Assembly (NCBI RefSeq): GCF_000003855.2
Contig: NW_003101658.1
Location: 62,001 to 126,000 of the forward strand
DNA length: 64,000 nucleotides
Direction: 5' to 3'
DNA from: Blastomyces gilchristii SLH14081
Taxonomy: Eukaryota; Ascomycota; Eurotiomycetes; Onygenales; Ajellomycetaceae
Under the pieces are notes generated by a model. The model searched no databases. It saw nothing but the letters and a program-made list of their open reading frames with translations, and was not told the origin of the DNA. Of this stretch, positions 1 to 12,468 are shown one piece after another. Position 1 is the stretch's first letter. The number at the start of each line of letters is the position of its first letter. Made by a program: the position numbers and the translations under genes.

Positions 1-506
1 TTTAAATCATTATTCTTTACATAGTTACTAATTCCATGGCTTTGTTGAGCTTTTCACTGTATTGTATATATGTATGTAGGTATGTATGTATGTAACTGGG
101 GTTCTTTTCGGATTGAGCGCGGTTTATTGAATGGTTTTTTTTATGTATTTTATTTTATTTTATTTAATTTTATTTTATTATTATTTTTTGTAGTTACGTG
201 AGGGCTTCTCATCTAGCCAGCTCATCGATTATGTATAAATTTTATTGACGCTCTCTTACATGGCTCTAGGTGTATAGCTGTGTTTTTTGTATTTGTTTTG
301 GACAGTTCTCGTGAAGTATGATTTTGTTTCTATGGGTGTATCAAGTGAAAGGAAGTGCGGGTTATTAGTTAACGATAGAAAATGGATCGGTGGATCCCAG
401 TCTCAAAAAAATAAAAAAAAAAAAAAAAAAAAAAACGAAAAAAAAGAAAGAAAGAAAAAGAAAAAGAAAAAGCCCAAATGCCACGCGCGTCATCGTCCAA
501 TACAAA
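1..506. other. AT-rich non-coding stretch with TTTTA and poly-A tracts
   Basis: No credible gene. The stretch holds short tandem TTTTA-type repeats near 148-190 and a long A tract interrupted by single G or C bases near 404-472. ORFs crossing the A tract encode only Lys-rich low-complexity peptide. It lies downstream of the broken minus-strand gene at 507-1455 and may include its former 3' UTR. Confidence 0.6.
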
Positions 507-1455
507 TCAAATCAGTGCATCTTTATAAAACAAACTCGATCTCCGATCCCCTCTCTTCCCAGTCGCAAAGCCCAAGAAGAACCTCACCTCACCAGCCTTC
601 GTCTTATAAACCCCCATGCCCTCCGGTTCCCGGAAGGGCAGACTCGACCCAGCATTCGTCAGCGTCGGGCCCTGCACGATCTTCCCTGTATTCATATCAA
701 TACTTGCCACTTGAGAATTCACCTCCCCGTCACTGGCCTCATACGAGGTACCCGTCATGATATACAAGTACGACCCGTGCGCCGCATACCCCTGGAACAC
801 CTTGGACTTGAACTTATCCAGCACGGGCTGCGGGAAATTCACGAGCGGGTTCGCAAAGTCGCCCCTGGCGGCAGCGTCCAGGTCGAAGGCGGCGATATGC
901 TTGCCGCCCTTGTGCTGATAGCGGACGACCAGCCGGTTGGCCAGCTGGTCGATGAAGGCCGTGTGCTCGCTCCGTCGCGCCCGCTATGGGCGTGAATTTC
1001 GTCAGCGCGGCGGCCGACGCCGATAAGGTGTTGCCGTGCTTCCATTTGAAGCGCGCCAGCCTCTTGCCGTACCCGTTGCCGTTGGCCTCGACTTCGGTCC
1101 ACAGGTACGTCGCGCCGTCGCGCGTGCCCTGCGCGCCGAAGGTGACACCGTGCCCGAAGCCGTTCAGGTGCATGTAGCCCAGATACTTGCCGGAGAAGTC
1201 GAGCTGGGTTATGCAGAGGTCGCCGGACGTGGCGCCTGTGCCGTCGCGCAGCTAGGCGACGAAGAGGCGCCTATTGATGTTATCGAAGGCGAAGCTTTGC
1301 TGGACGCGGTTCTCGTGGAGGCTTTTGCTGCGGAAGAGGTTGTATGAGGGTTTTGAGAGGTCGAAGCGTTTGCTGCTGGGGATGGCGGCGAGGGCGACGG
1401 TGAGGGTTAAGTAGAGTGCCAGCAGCGCGGCGCGGCCGCCGTTGAAGAGGTGCAT
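507..1455 (-). pseudogene. Broken secreted TagC-like (teichoic acid biosynthesis protein C-like) beta-propeller gene
   Basis: The reading frame opens at an ATG at 1455 with a hydrophobic signal peptide (LLALYLTLTVALAA). It then meets an in-frame TAG at 1254-1252, inside an otherwise continuous frame that resumes at once with LRDGTGA. A second break, a frameshift at about 965-985, moves the similarity into another frame that runs to the stop at 507. The three pieces read as one secreted protein of about 315 residues with repeated aromatic/Gly-rich beta-strand segments (YLYIMTGTSY; VRFFLGFATG). From memory they resemble the fungal and bacterial TagC/P68-RBP-like beta-propeller family. No intron with GT/AG borders explains either break: the stop lies in nine bases of good coding sequence. 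The TAG is one C-to-T change from CAG. Real gene decay is more likely than two sequencing errors, but errors are not excluded. The family call is moderate and the function unknown. Confidence 0.6.
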
Positions 1456-2729
1456 TTTCGAGGTGATATTTATTTATTTTGTAGTTTTTCCCGGTTTAGG
1501 GGTGAGGGGCATCAGAGCGCTTTGGCGCGCGATGTGATATAACTGGGGAGAGGTTATCCGATTCAAGTATTATCGATTCATCGTTCGCTCCCTAGAACGG
1601 ACAAGCGATAACGTTTAAACGAAACAGATTAACGGGGGTTATCTCAAATATATATACATATATTTCTGAGAAATAGGCATCGACCCGCTGTTCTGTTCCA
1701 GATATACGTAGTTTCTTAGCAACACGGGCTCCGGCCTTTAGTTCCCTGCCGATCTGCTCGCATCGGCCCCTGGTTAATCTTAAAATCAATTGGAACGCTG
1801 GTCGCTCCTTTGCAGTATCCCGTTAGAAGGCTCCGCAAACCCGTATGCGTGGGGCTGGCATAGCTAGCACTCGTCCAGCAGAACGAAGAAGCTCCCCGCT
1901 GATCGCCTGCCAGACTGAGCTAAACCTCGTGTTTTGCAGACTGATGCGCGGCTGGGCTCTGACAAGCCTGCTATCGGCGTCTCGAATTGAGTCGTGCTTA
2001 AGCGAGCATGTATACGTAATGCTCTTTTTTTCTTTCTTCTTTTCTTTTCTTTTCTTTTCTTTTCTTTTTTTTTGGGGGGGGGAGAGGGGGGGGGGGCCCT
2101 TCTAGTTCGATTCGTCAAGCAAAACAGTCCTGGTGAGCCACAAATGCGCGTTGTGGTGGTGGTGTTGTTTCGCAGGAACGAGGGTGGAGTGTTCTCCCGG
2201 CCCGCTATCTGCTTGCCTTCAGCTTATCATCATACGTGTATTGGCACGTGGATAGAGCTTTTTGATTCAAGGTAGAGCATAAAGACTGTTCATGGGCAAC
2301 GTATGTCGTCGTAGCAATGATGTTAGTTGGGATTTTAATAGCTTGCATAGCTTGGACTCATCGGGGGAAATTATAGAAAAGAGCAGAACGGTTGGATACC
2401 CAATATAAATTCATTTGGCCAGACAGCGGAAAAGTAATCCTAAAAGAAATAAATATCAATAACTGGAATGAATAGGAAAAATACCTAGATAACTCCCATA
2501 ATTCCGTAAAAGCTGCCTTGCGTTTTCGTTCTCATACCAGTCATGGATTTTTTTAAAGCCAAAACTAACACACGATAAACTAACAGGGAAAGACGCAAAA
2601 TAATAAATCAGGGATTCCAAAACTCCAAAGTAAAGGAAACTCGCAGAGATAGAACGGACCGGGTAAAAGTTAGAATACCCCAATATAATAAGAGCAGTAG
2701 TCGACGATAGTGGATCCCAGCTCTAAACG
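1456..2729. other. Intergenic region with T/C tract followed by G run
   Basis: I see no gene here. Between about 2024 and 2098 a TTTTC-repeat pyrimidine tract passes directly into G runs (2074-2096) on the plus strand. The short minus-strand frame at 2456-2683 lies just beyond the ku70 stop and has no recognisable motif. The ku70 3' UTR should lie in about 2500-2729. Confidence 0.5.
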
Positions 2730-5094
2730 TCATTTCTGCTCCAAAAATTCTTCCACCCTCTCAACCAAATCGGCCTTTTTACCTGTCGTAGACAGATTCT
2801 GGGACTGAAGGTAGTCCTTAAGGACAGCCACAGTCAACTACAGCATTCATTGCCGTATTAGTTAGTTTGAAGACGACTAAACATGAGCTAGTGGAGGCGG
2901 GCAGAGATATGAAGAAACAAAAATAAACAAATAGATAAAAAGTCTAACGAATCAACTCACCCTATTCAACGCTCCCTTCTCGTAGAGTACTCTCACCTCC
3001 TCATCGGCGCCCGTGGCATCAGAGGTGGTTTTCACCTTTTTGATGGGCCGTGACCCCCCATTGACTTGTTCTTGAGCCCTACTTGCTGGTCGTTTGACGA
3101 GGGTGGAAGTTGCTGGTTGTTTTGCTTCGAGTATCAGATGTTGGGCTTCTAATTCTTCACCCCAGGCTATCACGTGTTCACCAGCGCGCTGTGAGGAGTC
3201 TAGTTAACAAGGGGAGCTTTTCCCTAGAGGAGAAAAGGGCGAAACAAACCTTGTCGATTTGACGGTATTTTGGTATCGTTTTGTCTTCTGGCTGTTCTGG
3301 TAGGTCCTCGTCGAGAGCCAGGGCTTGCAAAATGCGATAGTGCCATTGTAAAGCTGATTCGAGTAATGAATAGTTAGCTGAATCAGTGTAGTAAAACAAG
3401 CTAAATAAATAAATCGGTGTGCAACTTACAAGGATTTGGGTATTTCTGGGGGTCATATTGTGCCTTGGGCAATTGAAGTAATTGGATGACCGTGCGCATT
3501 TTATCAACTAATTCGTCTGGAGCCGTGATGAGATTCGTTTCTGGATTTTGTCGGATATCGTCTGCAAATGGGAGAGGCAAGATCCACATGCCCTGCGGGA
3601 TAATTTCTTCGCCGTCTTCATCTAGCTTCGCAGTGCCGGGAATCATAGCAGCCATAACGGGAGCTGCGTTTTTACGAGGCACGAACCATACAAGTGCTAG
3701 TTTCTCCTTCTTTAAAAGCGTCTGATAAAGTGCGGAGAAGACGCGTGTGGATCCGACATACCCTTCCTCGGATGGATATATGAAAGTTGGGTGTTTCATA
3801 GAGGCCCATATTGGGAGGGCGGAAAGTGGTTTGAATCCGATGATGCGAATCGTAGGCTCACCGAAATTTCGCAGCGCTGCCTGCTCTTCTTGAGTAAAGG
3901 AGATTTGTTCCCCACCGAATTTATATGCTTTCCTGATCTCCCACTTTTCCACTTCTCGTGCAGAATCGTCAGCCATTTGGGTAGTGATGCCCTTGGCTAT
4001 TTGCGGCTCCTCCCCCCCTAGCCACACGTAGCAACTCCGCGCAGGTTCTTGACGCTTGAATATTAGATAGCCGGTGACGGAAATTTTGAACTCTGGCCCT
4101 ATTTCCAATGGTACGTTTGAGAATAATGCTCTACGGGGTACCGATTTGGAGTTAATCGAAGATAATAATGATTTTAGAAGTGATATGCCATCGCCGCCTG
4201 AGGTTGAGGTTTTTGTTTGGCCCGTGGGGAAGGCTGGCGCTTCTGGATCTGTCGGAGACGATTTGTATACAATGTCCTAGTCTGTATGTTAGCTAGGAAG
4301 TTCACGTGAATGGAGGGAAGCCATTACACACATACATCAAAAAACTTCGATCTGTCGAATTCCTGGTTTGGCCGGGATATTGGAAAGAGCTCGATAGTCA
4401 CGCCAAGATCGTATAAATCCTTCGCGCGAACAGTTGCGGCGAACCTCAGTCCCTTGTCTTTGGAATGAGGGTCGTCATTGTCTGTCACAATGAATAATCG
4501 TCTGGAGGAGAAATTGGGGGCTTTGGAGCTGAATATCTGGTTCGCACAAAATAGCACATTGGACATCGAGACACGTTCCTTTGACGGGACCAATATCTGT
4601 TCTGCCTCCTCCTCGTCATGCACCAATGCCCTAAGCTTTTTTACGTCATCTGCCGCTGGCACGTCAAGATCCGTGAATAGATAGCAGTGAGGGTATGACA
4701 GATTTCCCCGGCCGCTCTCGTCATCGTCGTAAAACTTGGATTCCTCTGTCCCGTATAGTAGAATGCCAATCATGTCCTTGGGGTTTGATATTATCCGCTG
4801 CTGCATCAGATGATATGCACATTTCAGAGCAGCAGTCGCAGGCGATTCCTTATCAGCTCTCTTGGAGCCTGTGTCAGGAGGCGGAGTCAACATGGACTCG
4901 CTGATCTCAATGGCGAAAAGGACAGCATCTTTGACAGATTTATAGCCCTGTATTGTAATATTTAGTATGGAAGAGAGCAATTGAGCCACGGAATAAGATT
5001 TATCAAACATAGACAGTTACTGTACCGTTTCATCAACGTCTTCCTCCTCCTCGAGTGCATCATCTTGCTGCCAAGAAGGTGTCTCATCGGCCAT
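2730..5094 (-). CDS. ku70: Ku70, DNA end-binding subunit of the non-homologous end-joining complex
   Basis: Six exons, in transcript order: 5094-5026, 4947-4336, 4276-3430, 3353-3250, 3188-2961 and 2837-2730. All introns are GT-AG and phases join to a 655-residue protein, the normal fungal Ku70 length. The first exon encodes an acidic leader ([12 protein letters not shown], then EEEEDVDET). The von Willebrand A-like Ku N-terminal domain follows ([18 protein letters not shown]; residues ~25-240). The Ku beta-barrel core spans ~260-460 and the C-terminal arm ~470-560. A SAP DNA-binding domain forms the last 35 residues ([15 protein letters not shown] to [11 protein letters not shown]). With Ku80 it would load on broken DNA ends and recruit ligase IV; it also acts at telomeres. 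It is transcribed divergently from hem15 across 503 bp. No key region is missing. Exon 1 is short, and the start is chosen because the acidic leader joins in frame to the conserved core. Confidence 0.95.
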
Positions 5095-5597
5095 TTTTGA
5101 GTGGTAGTGAAATGCGTAAAACTCTCGTGATGATTGTGGTCGTAAGATAGTTCACAACCGAAAAAGGAACGAAAAAGGATGAAGATGCTGCTGTGGTGTT
5201 TTTTGACAAAACCCCAACACGTCGCGCTCTTGTAGTTGTTCAAGACCTCGCTTCTGCCTGTTGTAGTTCCTTCTCGCCCGTTGTGTGATGTCAGCGCGAA
5301 ATAGCCGCCAAGAAACGCGGAGAGACGCCAGATCACATGATAACCAGGTCTCTGAATTAGCTTTCCTCGGCTTGTGATTGGCCACGGCTGGGAATAGTCA
5401 TTTTGCCGGCAACAACGGGAATCGGCATTTAACATTCGCAGGGCCGACGCACGCCCTATCCAATTGACCAACCTCCCTACTAGTCAGGAAATTGTTAGCA
5501 CCGCTACACGACCTGGCCCGATGCCCGGCCTCTCTACACTGATTTTACTGCTACAACGGATTGATTACCAAGGGATATAAGCACACCAGCTTCGGAA
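5095..5597. promoter_or_regulatory. Shared divergent promoter region of ku70 and hem15
   Basis: The 503 bp separate the two start codons and must carry both 5' UTRs and promoters. A CCAAT pentamer lies at 5460-5464 on the plus strand, and an inverted copy (ATTGG) lies near 5379-5383. These are the kind of sites bound by the fungal CCAAT-binding complex, which is known to control haem and iron genes. Binding here is inference. I saw no clear TATA box. Confidence 0.55.
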
Positions 5598-7022
<1,425 letters not shown>

Positions 7023-7513
7023 GTGGAGTGGGGGAATAATGTTTCGATTTGCTCGTGAATTCGTTACGCTTTACATGCATGTATTCTTATATGTGTGCGC
7101 GATTTTAAAAATTTGTGTGTTATGTTAGACGCGCGAATTTGTCGCCGAGGATCATTTCCACTTTTTTGTTTTATCTAAAATATGTATATTAATTAAATAT
7201 ACCCCAGTGTTCAATGGAAGGATGTCGTATTAAATTTATCGATGTCAATTACCAACGTGCACATGGCCTGATCCTTATATATCAGTACCTGTTAAACGGA
7301 AATGAACTCCTATCTACACTGGGTGCGGAGGTAGTTATGATCCATTGGATTTACTATTCAACCCATGTTAATCCCTCTTTGCCCCAACTCTAACAACGAG
7401 AAGGGGTCCTTCAGCAACGAATCACTTTCTTATACTTCAAATAGAGAAATGTTTCTTCCTATTGTCCCGAGTATTGCGTTCGAATAGTTCACCTCTCTGA
7501 TATTACACAAACC
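7023..7513. other. Convergent 3' intergenic region
   Basis: AT-rich DNA between two converging genes, hem15 and the dehydrogenase. It should hold both 3' UTRs. No ORF, repeat or RNA gene was recognised. Confidence 0.5.
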
Positions 7514-8776
7514 CTAGGATATTTCAATAGCCACCTTCCCCTTGTGCTTCCGAGACGCCAGATACTCGTACGCCTCCCTAGTCTGCTCGAGAGTAAAGAC
7601 CTTCGAATCCAACACAGGACGCAGCTTATCGACATTAGCCTCGATGGCCCTGCACATCTCGTCCATCTGCAGCCTACTTCCAGTCCAGACTCCCCGTGCC
7701 GTAAACCCGCCCATTAAAACATCAATCAGCCCAGGCATCGGATCCCCTTCCCCAGGTTGTGGCGGAGCCATAAACCCAATCACATTGACAATTCCATCCA
7801 GCTTCACACTCGCAACACTCTGCTTAAGCGTCGCCGCGCCTACGACGTCCACAACAATATCAACCCCAAGCCCGCCAGGCGTCAACGCCTTCGCCGCAAC
7901 GCCCCACTCGGCCGTCTCCTGGTAGTTGATAATATGATCTGCCCCCAGCTTCTCCAGCAAGCCCACCTTCTCCGCCGACCCCGTCGTCGCAATCACCTTG
8001 GCACCCACAGCCTTCGCAAACTGAATCGCAAACAAACTCACCCCCCCAGTGCCCTGCGTCAGCACCCACTGGCCCGGCATAACCTGCTTCCCAGCCAATC
8101 CGAATAGGGCGTTCCAGGCCGTCAGCCCTGCGCAGCCGAGCGTCGCAGCTTCAGTGAAGCTTAGGCCCTTAGGCATCGCGACGAGTCCCTGCTCGTCAAA
8201 CGCGCCCACGGTACGTAGAGTGCCATGGTAGGTGCCGCCCAGCCCGGATCGTGATGCTTGTACAGTCATTGGACCTGCAATGTGTGCTTGGTTGATAGTT
8301 GTTGTGACCTTGTCGCCTGGCTTGAAGCGGGTGACATTTTTGCCAACGGCAAGGATTGTGCCGGCGCCGTCGGAGCCAGGGACTACGTTGGGTCGAATAA
8401 GAATTGGATAGACCCCGTGCAGAATGAGGAGGTCCCGGGCCTAATTTTGTTGGTTAACAGAGAGAGAAAGTCTTAAGGGTGGGAGTGACGTGAACGATAC
8501 ATTTAGAGCCGCTCCTTGGACTATTTATATAGAACAACTTGTTTTAGCTGGTGCCATTTTTATTCCCCTCCTCCTCCGCTTTCATGGCAGGCTTTGCTTC
8601 TTTTCCCTCGTGCCCGCGCCTCATGGCTAAAGGAAGTGCGTAATCAACTTACGTTTTACCAAAACCTGATGATCTTCAAGCTCAGGCACTGGCTCCTCTG
8701 TGAATTTAAGAGATGCAAAGCCATTCTGGCTGGTGAGACTCCACTGCTTCGTGGTCCTGGGGATTGGTTGTGTCAT
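7514..8776 (-). CDS. Medium-chain dehydrogenase/reductase (quinone oxidoreductase / zinc-type alcohol dehydrogenase-like)
   Basis: Three exons, in transcript order: 8776-8653, 8520-8501 (only 20 nt) and 8440-7514, all GT-AG, giving 356 residues. The 20-nt exon restores the family block VKLQGAALNARDLLILHG; without it the frame is lost. The N-terminal GroES-like part (residues ~25-130) holds PGSDGAGTILAVGKNVTRF and KPGDKV. The Rossmann part (~165-300) has the nucleotide-binding turn TQGTGGVSLFAIQFAKAVGA and GVDIVVDVVG. The usual catalytic Cys/His zinc set and the four structural cysteines of classical alcohol dehydrogenases are not evident, so a zinc-free NADPH-dependent reductase of the YhdH/quinone-reductase type is likely. 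The substrate is unknown. It converges on hem15 and is head to head with a small gap-flanked region before the MFS gene; neighbours do not suggest a pathway. Confidence 0.88.
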
Positions 8777-9781
8777 GGCTGGAGGAGGTTCTTGGAATAT
8801 AAATATATAATAGTGACGTTTGGGTGTAACTTGTATATTTATTTTTATGTATAAGTTAGTTAGCTATGGATGGATAAATAGACGATTTGGGTTAGGATTG
8901 TCGTTTTTCTCGCTTTGACACTTTTGCCATATAAATATAAATAACTACTCTCTTCTTCGACCAACCCTTCCAACCCGTTTTACGCCTCACTCTCTGGTAC
9001 CCATGCCGCGCCAGAAAGTGATTTCAAGGCATATTCCGAGCATGTTCAAAATCGGATTGCCCGCTCTCTTCTACATCGGAGCCTCCGGATTTCGAGTCTA
9101 TTTCGGGCTGAAGCCCTGCTTCTAGTCTGTACACCTTCCCCAGACCGTCAAACACAACAAGGGAGTTAGGCGCAGTTAAATAACACGATATCACCGATAA
9201 TATGCATAATTCACCTAATCCCCGCGCGCATTTGAATTTATGATCTGGATTAACGAAGGGCATGAAGTATTTAATGAATGTCTTCGGGCTCCAAGGTTTC
9301 TCCTATCCCGTTCGGCGACCCGCTGGTTCGGACCAATCGGCTGGCGGCAACTTTTCTTGGATTTCGGGAGCATGTTTTGCAGCGAGTTTCAGGCTTTGGA
9401 TAGGATAGTCAAGATATCCGATATTGAGGATAGCACGTTAATTCTTTGGTGGTTTGTTATCAGAGAGCTTAGAAATCAATCAACGCCCAGCCGCGGCTCC
9501 CCGGATAAATATTTAGTGCTGCCCTCCCAGCTCAGTATCCAGCAAACATTATTTATGATCTGGCATTTCCCAGTTACATATGGCCTGATGATTTTCGTCT
9601 AGCAAAGACACGATTGCAGCATTCCCGATATTGTTTTTTTCTCCATTGTTGTGAGAGAACTGTTCCTATTCTTTCTAGCCGCTACGCATTACTATCCTTA
9701 CATGTATCCTTGAACCCAACGAGCCGAGATCGGTTGAGATATTCCCGATATCCCCGCCTTCATTTAGCTTCCTCCGCACCA
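8777..9781. other. Intergenic region between divergent reductase and MFS transporter
   Basis: About 1 kb of mostly AT-rich DNA upstream of two divergent genes. Two short frames (9024-9263 minus, 9240-9602 plus) show no motif, family similarity or splice-supported extension, so I left them out. The C/T-rich stretches at about 8945-9000 and 9640-9780 could be promoter or 5' UTR of the flanking genes. Confidence 0.45.
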
Positions 9782-11716
9782 ATGGAAGCGGAGGCTACAC
9801 TTGCAGCAGAGGAAGATGAGACAGTTCGATGGGTAGTTTCTTCTTCTGCTGCTTCGCCTCATTCCTCCAGGCCGCAATCTACTTCGAGGATACCAGCTGC
9901 GAGCGCTGCTGCTGTGCCGACAGAAACCACCAGACTGTTCGGAGATGATGGCATCACAACGCCGTTATTAGGTGAGAACAGTAATCCGGACGATCAAAAT
10001 GGAACTCAGCATGAACCCTGGATGGATAATGACGGGAAACCGTGGTGGAAACGCCCTTCTGTAAGGATACCCGTTTTGGCAATTTTATATCGTATCTCAT
10101 GCCTTTCCTTTTTTATTAATCTATGGATTATCCTTCTGGAATTTTGAGTAGATATACTGGGTACTTCCACCCCTTTTTCCATTCACGATTGCCTTCGGAG
10201 GCGTCGTTGTACCGCAGATAAATCTCGCCTTGACTTTAATTTGCCGCGAATATTTAGTCGATCAGGCGTTAAAGGACCCTACATTTTCCTTTCTTCCAGT
10301 CGTTTTCGGAGATAAGAACCCGCAGTGTCGACTTCCCGAGATCCAAGCCCGAGCCTCGAGATTTCAACTACAATTGAATTTAATTGCCGGGACCCTCGCA
10401 GCTATCGCAAGCCCTAGGCTTGGGGTCTTGACCGATGGCTATGGAAGAACTAGGATCATTGCCCTTTCAGCATTTGGTACATTCCTTGGCCAGCTTGTTA
10501 TGCTGATGGTGGCGTCTCAAGATGGCGGGATGTCAGTGAATTTCTTGCTACTGGCAGCATTTCTTGATGGAATGTTCGGATCTGTCACGACCGCCGTGGC
10601 CCTGACACAGTCATATGCGGCAGACTGCGTACCACCACATAGTAGAAACGTTGCGTTTGGATATTTCCATGGCATATTGTTTAGCGGTATTGCTCTGGGT
10701 CCCTTGATTGCTGGATATCTCATCAAATGGACCGGCAATATTCTTATCGTGTTCTACTCCGTCCTGGGCTGCCTAGTGTTCTTCATGCTATTTATGGTAT
10801 TCGCTGTGCCGGAGTCAGTATCGAAATCCCGCCAATTGCTCAATCGCAAGAATCAAGGGATAGGTCTCTTCAAATTCCACAGGTTTTCTTCCTGGTCGCT
10901 GGCGGATTTTAACCCGATGAATCTCTTAAAACCCCTCTCTATCCTTTTCCCCAGCCCCACGACGGCACTCCATGGACCTCCCCTTCGAAATGTACGAATC
11001 AATCTGATCATCCTTGCATCAATCGACGCTGTGATATTCGGTGTCGGGATGGGCACCATGTCGATCATCGTGATATATTCCGAGTACATGTTCGGCTGGG
11101 GGAACTTCGAGGCAAGCATTTTCGTGTCCATAGCCAGCTCTGTTAGAGTAGTTGTACTCCTTGTGGTTCTTCCGACATTAACTCGCCTCGTCCGTGGTCC
11201 ACGCAGTCAAAGAAGCCACGTCAACACTGGCTCCGATATGCTAGACATAATCCTAATTAGGATCTCTACGATACTCGACCTGGTCGGGTACCTTGGGTAC
11301 TGCTTCGTACGGAGTGGTGAGCTGTTGCTGGCCTCTGGAGCGATTGCGGCTATGGGTGCAATGGCTTCGCCAACCCTCACATCCTCGTTAACAAAGCATA
11401 TCCCTGCTAACAGGACTGGCCAGTTATTGGGTGCGATTGGTCTACTTCATGCGCTTGCGCGCGTGGTGGCACCAACGATCTTCAACTTGATTTACAGCTT
11501 GACTGTCGGCACTTTACCCCAGGCTGTATTTATGTGCCTATCTGCTACGATTGCTTTGGCAATGGTAGCATCCTTTTTCATTAAACCTCATGGTATGTTA
11601 CACTATGTGCCCGGACATTCAGTTTTGATACAGTTATACTGACTCTTTTGCTAGTATATATGGAGAACAAGCTTGAGCCAGGCCAAGACAGCCTGGGAAC
11701 AAGCGAGCAGGATTAA
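9782..11716 (+). CDS. Major facilitator superfamily transporter (drug/H+ antiporter-like)
   Basis: Three exons (9782-10060, 10152-11592, 11655-11716) with GT-AG introns encode 593 residues. The first exon is a 93-residue Ser/Ala/Thr- and acid-rich cytosolic N terminus containing a TTPLLGE motif. The transport domain then opens at IYWVLPPLFPFTIAFGG. The MFS signature A is recognisable as GVLTDGYGRTRIIALS between helices 2 and 3. Hydrophobic helices continue to MVASFFIKPH, in keeping with 12 membrane spans, and a charged 21-residue tail follows, partly on the last exon. From memory it is closest to the fungal group related to yeast YCR023C and bacterial tetracycline transporters. Substrate and membrane cannot be read from the sequence; dileucine-type TPLL motifs occur in some vacuolar carriers, so a vacuolar site is only a weak inference. 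The ATG chosen precedes the acidic leader, and an upstream frame from 9614 lacks a supported start. Confidence 0.88.
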
Positions 11717-12468
11717 ACGCGTCATCTAATATTATTTCGCGAAGTACATACATACTACCGACTGACTGCGCACCCCTTTCCGGTAGCCTTTCAGCCTATC
11801 TGCACGAACCGATGCCTCCCTTCTCACCTCTTCTTATCGGGTTCTGTAAATCCGGGAATTTGAAGGGTCTACGTTTCAGTTGCGTATCTAGAGAAACTAG
11901 AATTCTGGCTTGATTTTATTTATTGGCTGCTTTTTGTCGTGGCTTCCAGGATATCTCGCGGTGTTGGTGGGGCGGTGGACGAGGCGACTTTTCTTCCTGT
12001 TTATATTCTTCTTTAGTTCGAGATTCTTGCACATATCTTTTTCACTATGATACTTCACTACTTGTATATACAACTCTTAAATTTATTACTTTTGTACATG
12101 TACATAACAAATAGTAATTATGTTGCTCACGAAAGGTCTTCCGTCTTGTTCAGAACATAACTATAAGTTACCTATAGTGATAACCTAAGCGTGGATTGTT
12201 ACCACATCACGTGTACATGCCAAGCAATGGGGCCATCTTTCAACTTCATCAACCGATCCGGAAAAAATTCATCACCAACACGACATTGCTGCCATTCTTC
12301 ATCCATGCCAGTATTATCTCGTCCCAGAACGTCTCTTATCTCATTGTCCGCTACAGAAGTCGTCATTGCGCCTTCTATCCCGCCCAGGAAACCCAGTCCA
12401 TGGGTTTCAATTGATGGACTTTCCAACCGAGCTGGTTCAGAAACCTCCCAACATCCACTTTCCTCACA
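11717..12468. other. Intergenic region with TGTACATGTACA palindrome
   Basis: No gene recognised. It holds the MFS 3' UTR and the leader of the PPR gene. A perfect 12-bp palindrome, TGTACATGTACA, lies at 12093-12104; similar palindromes recur in other intergenic parts of the window. Confidence 0.45.

Noticed and set aside
287..995. Two plus-strand frames crossing the A tract and the broken beta-propeller gene
   Set aside because: They are Lys-rich repeat translation joined to the antisense of the real minus-strand gene.
2456..2683. 75-codon minus frame just downstream of ku70
   Set aside because: No motif, starts near the ku70 stop and is probably 3' UTR.
9024..9602. Two overlapping short frames between the reductase and the MFS gene
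   Set aside because: No motif, no supported splice extension and unusual composition.
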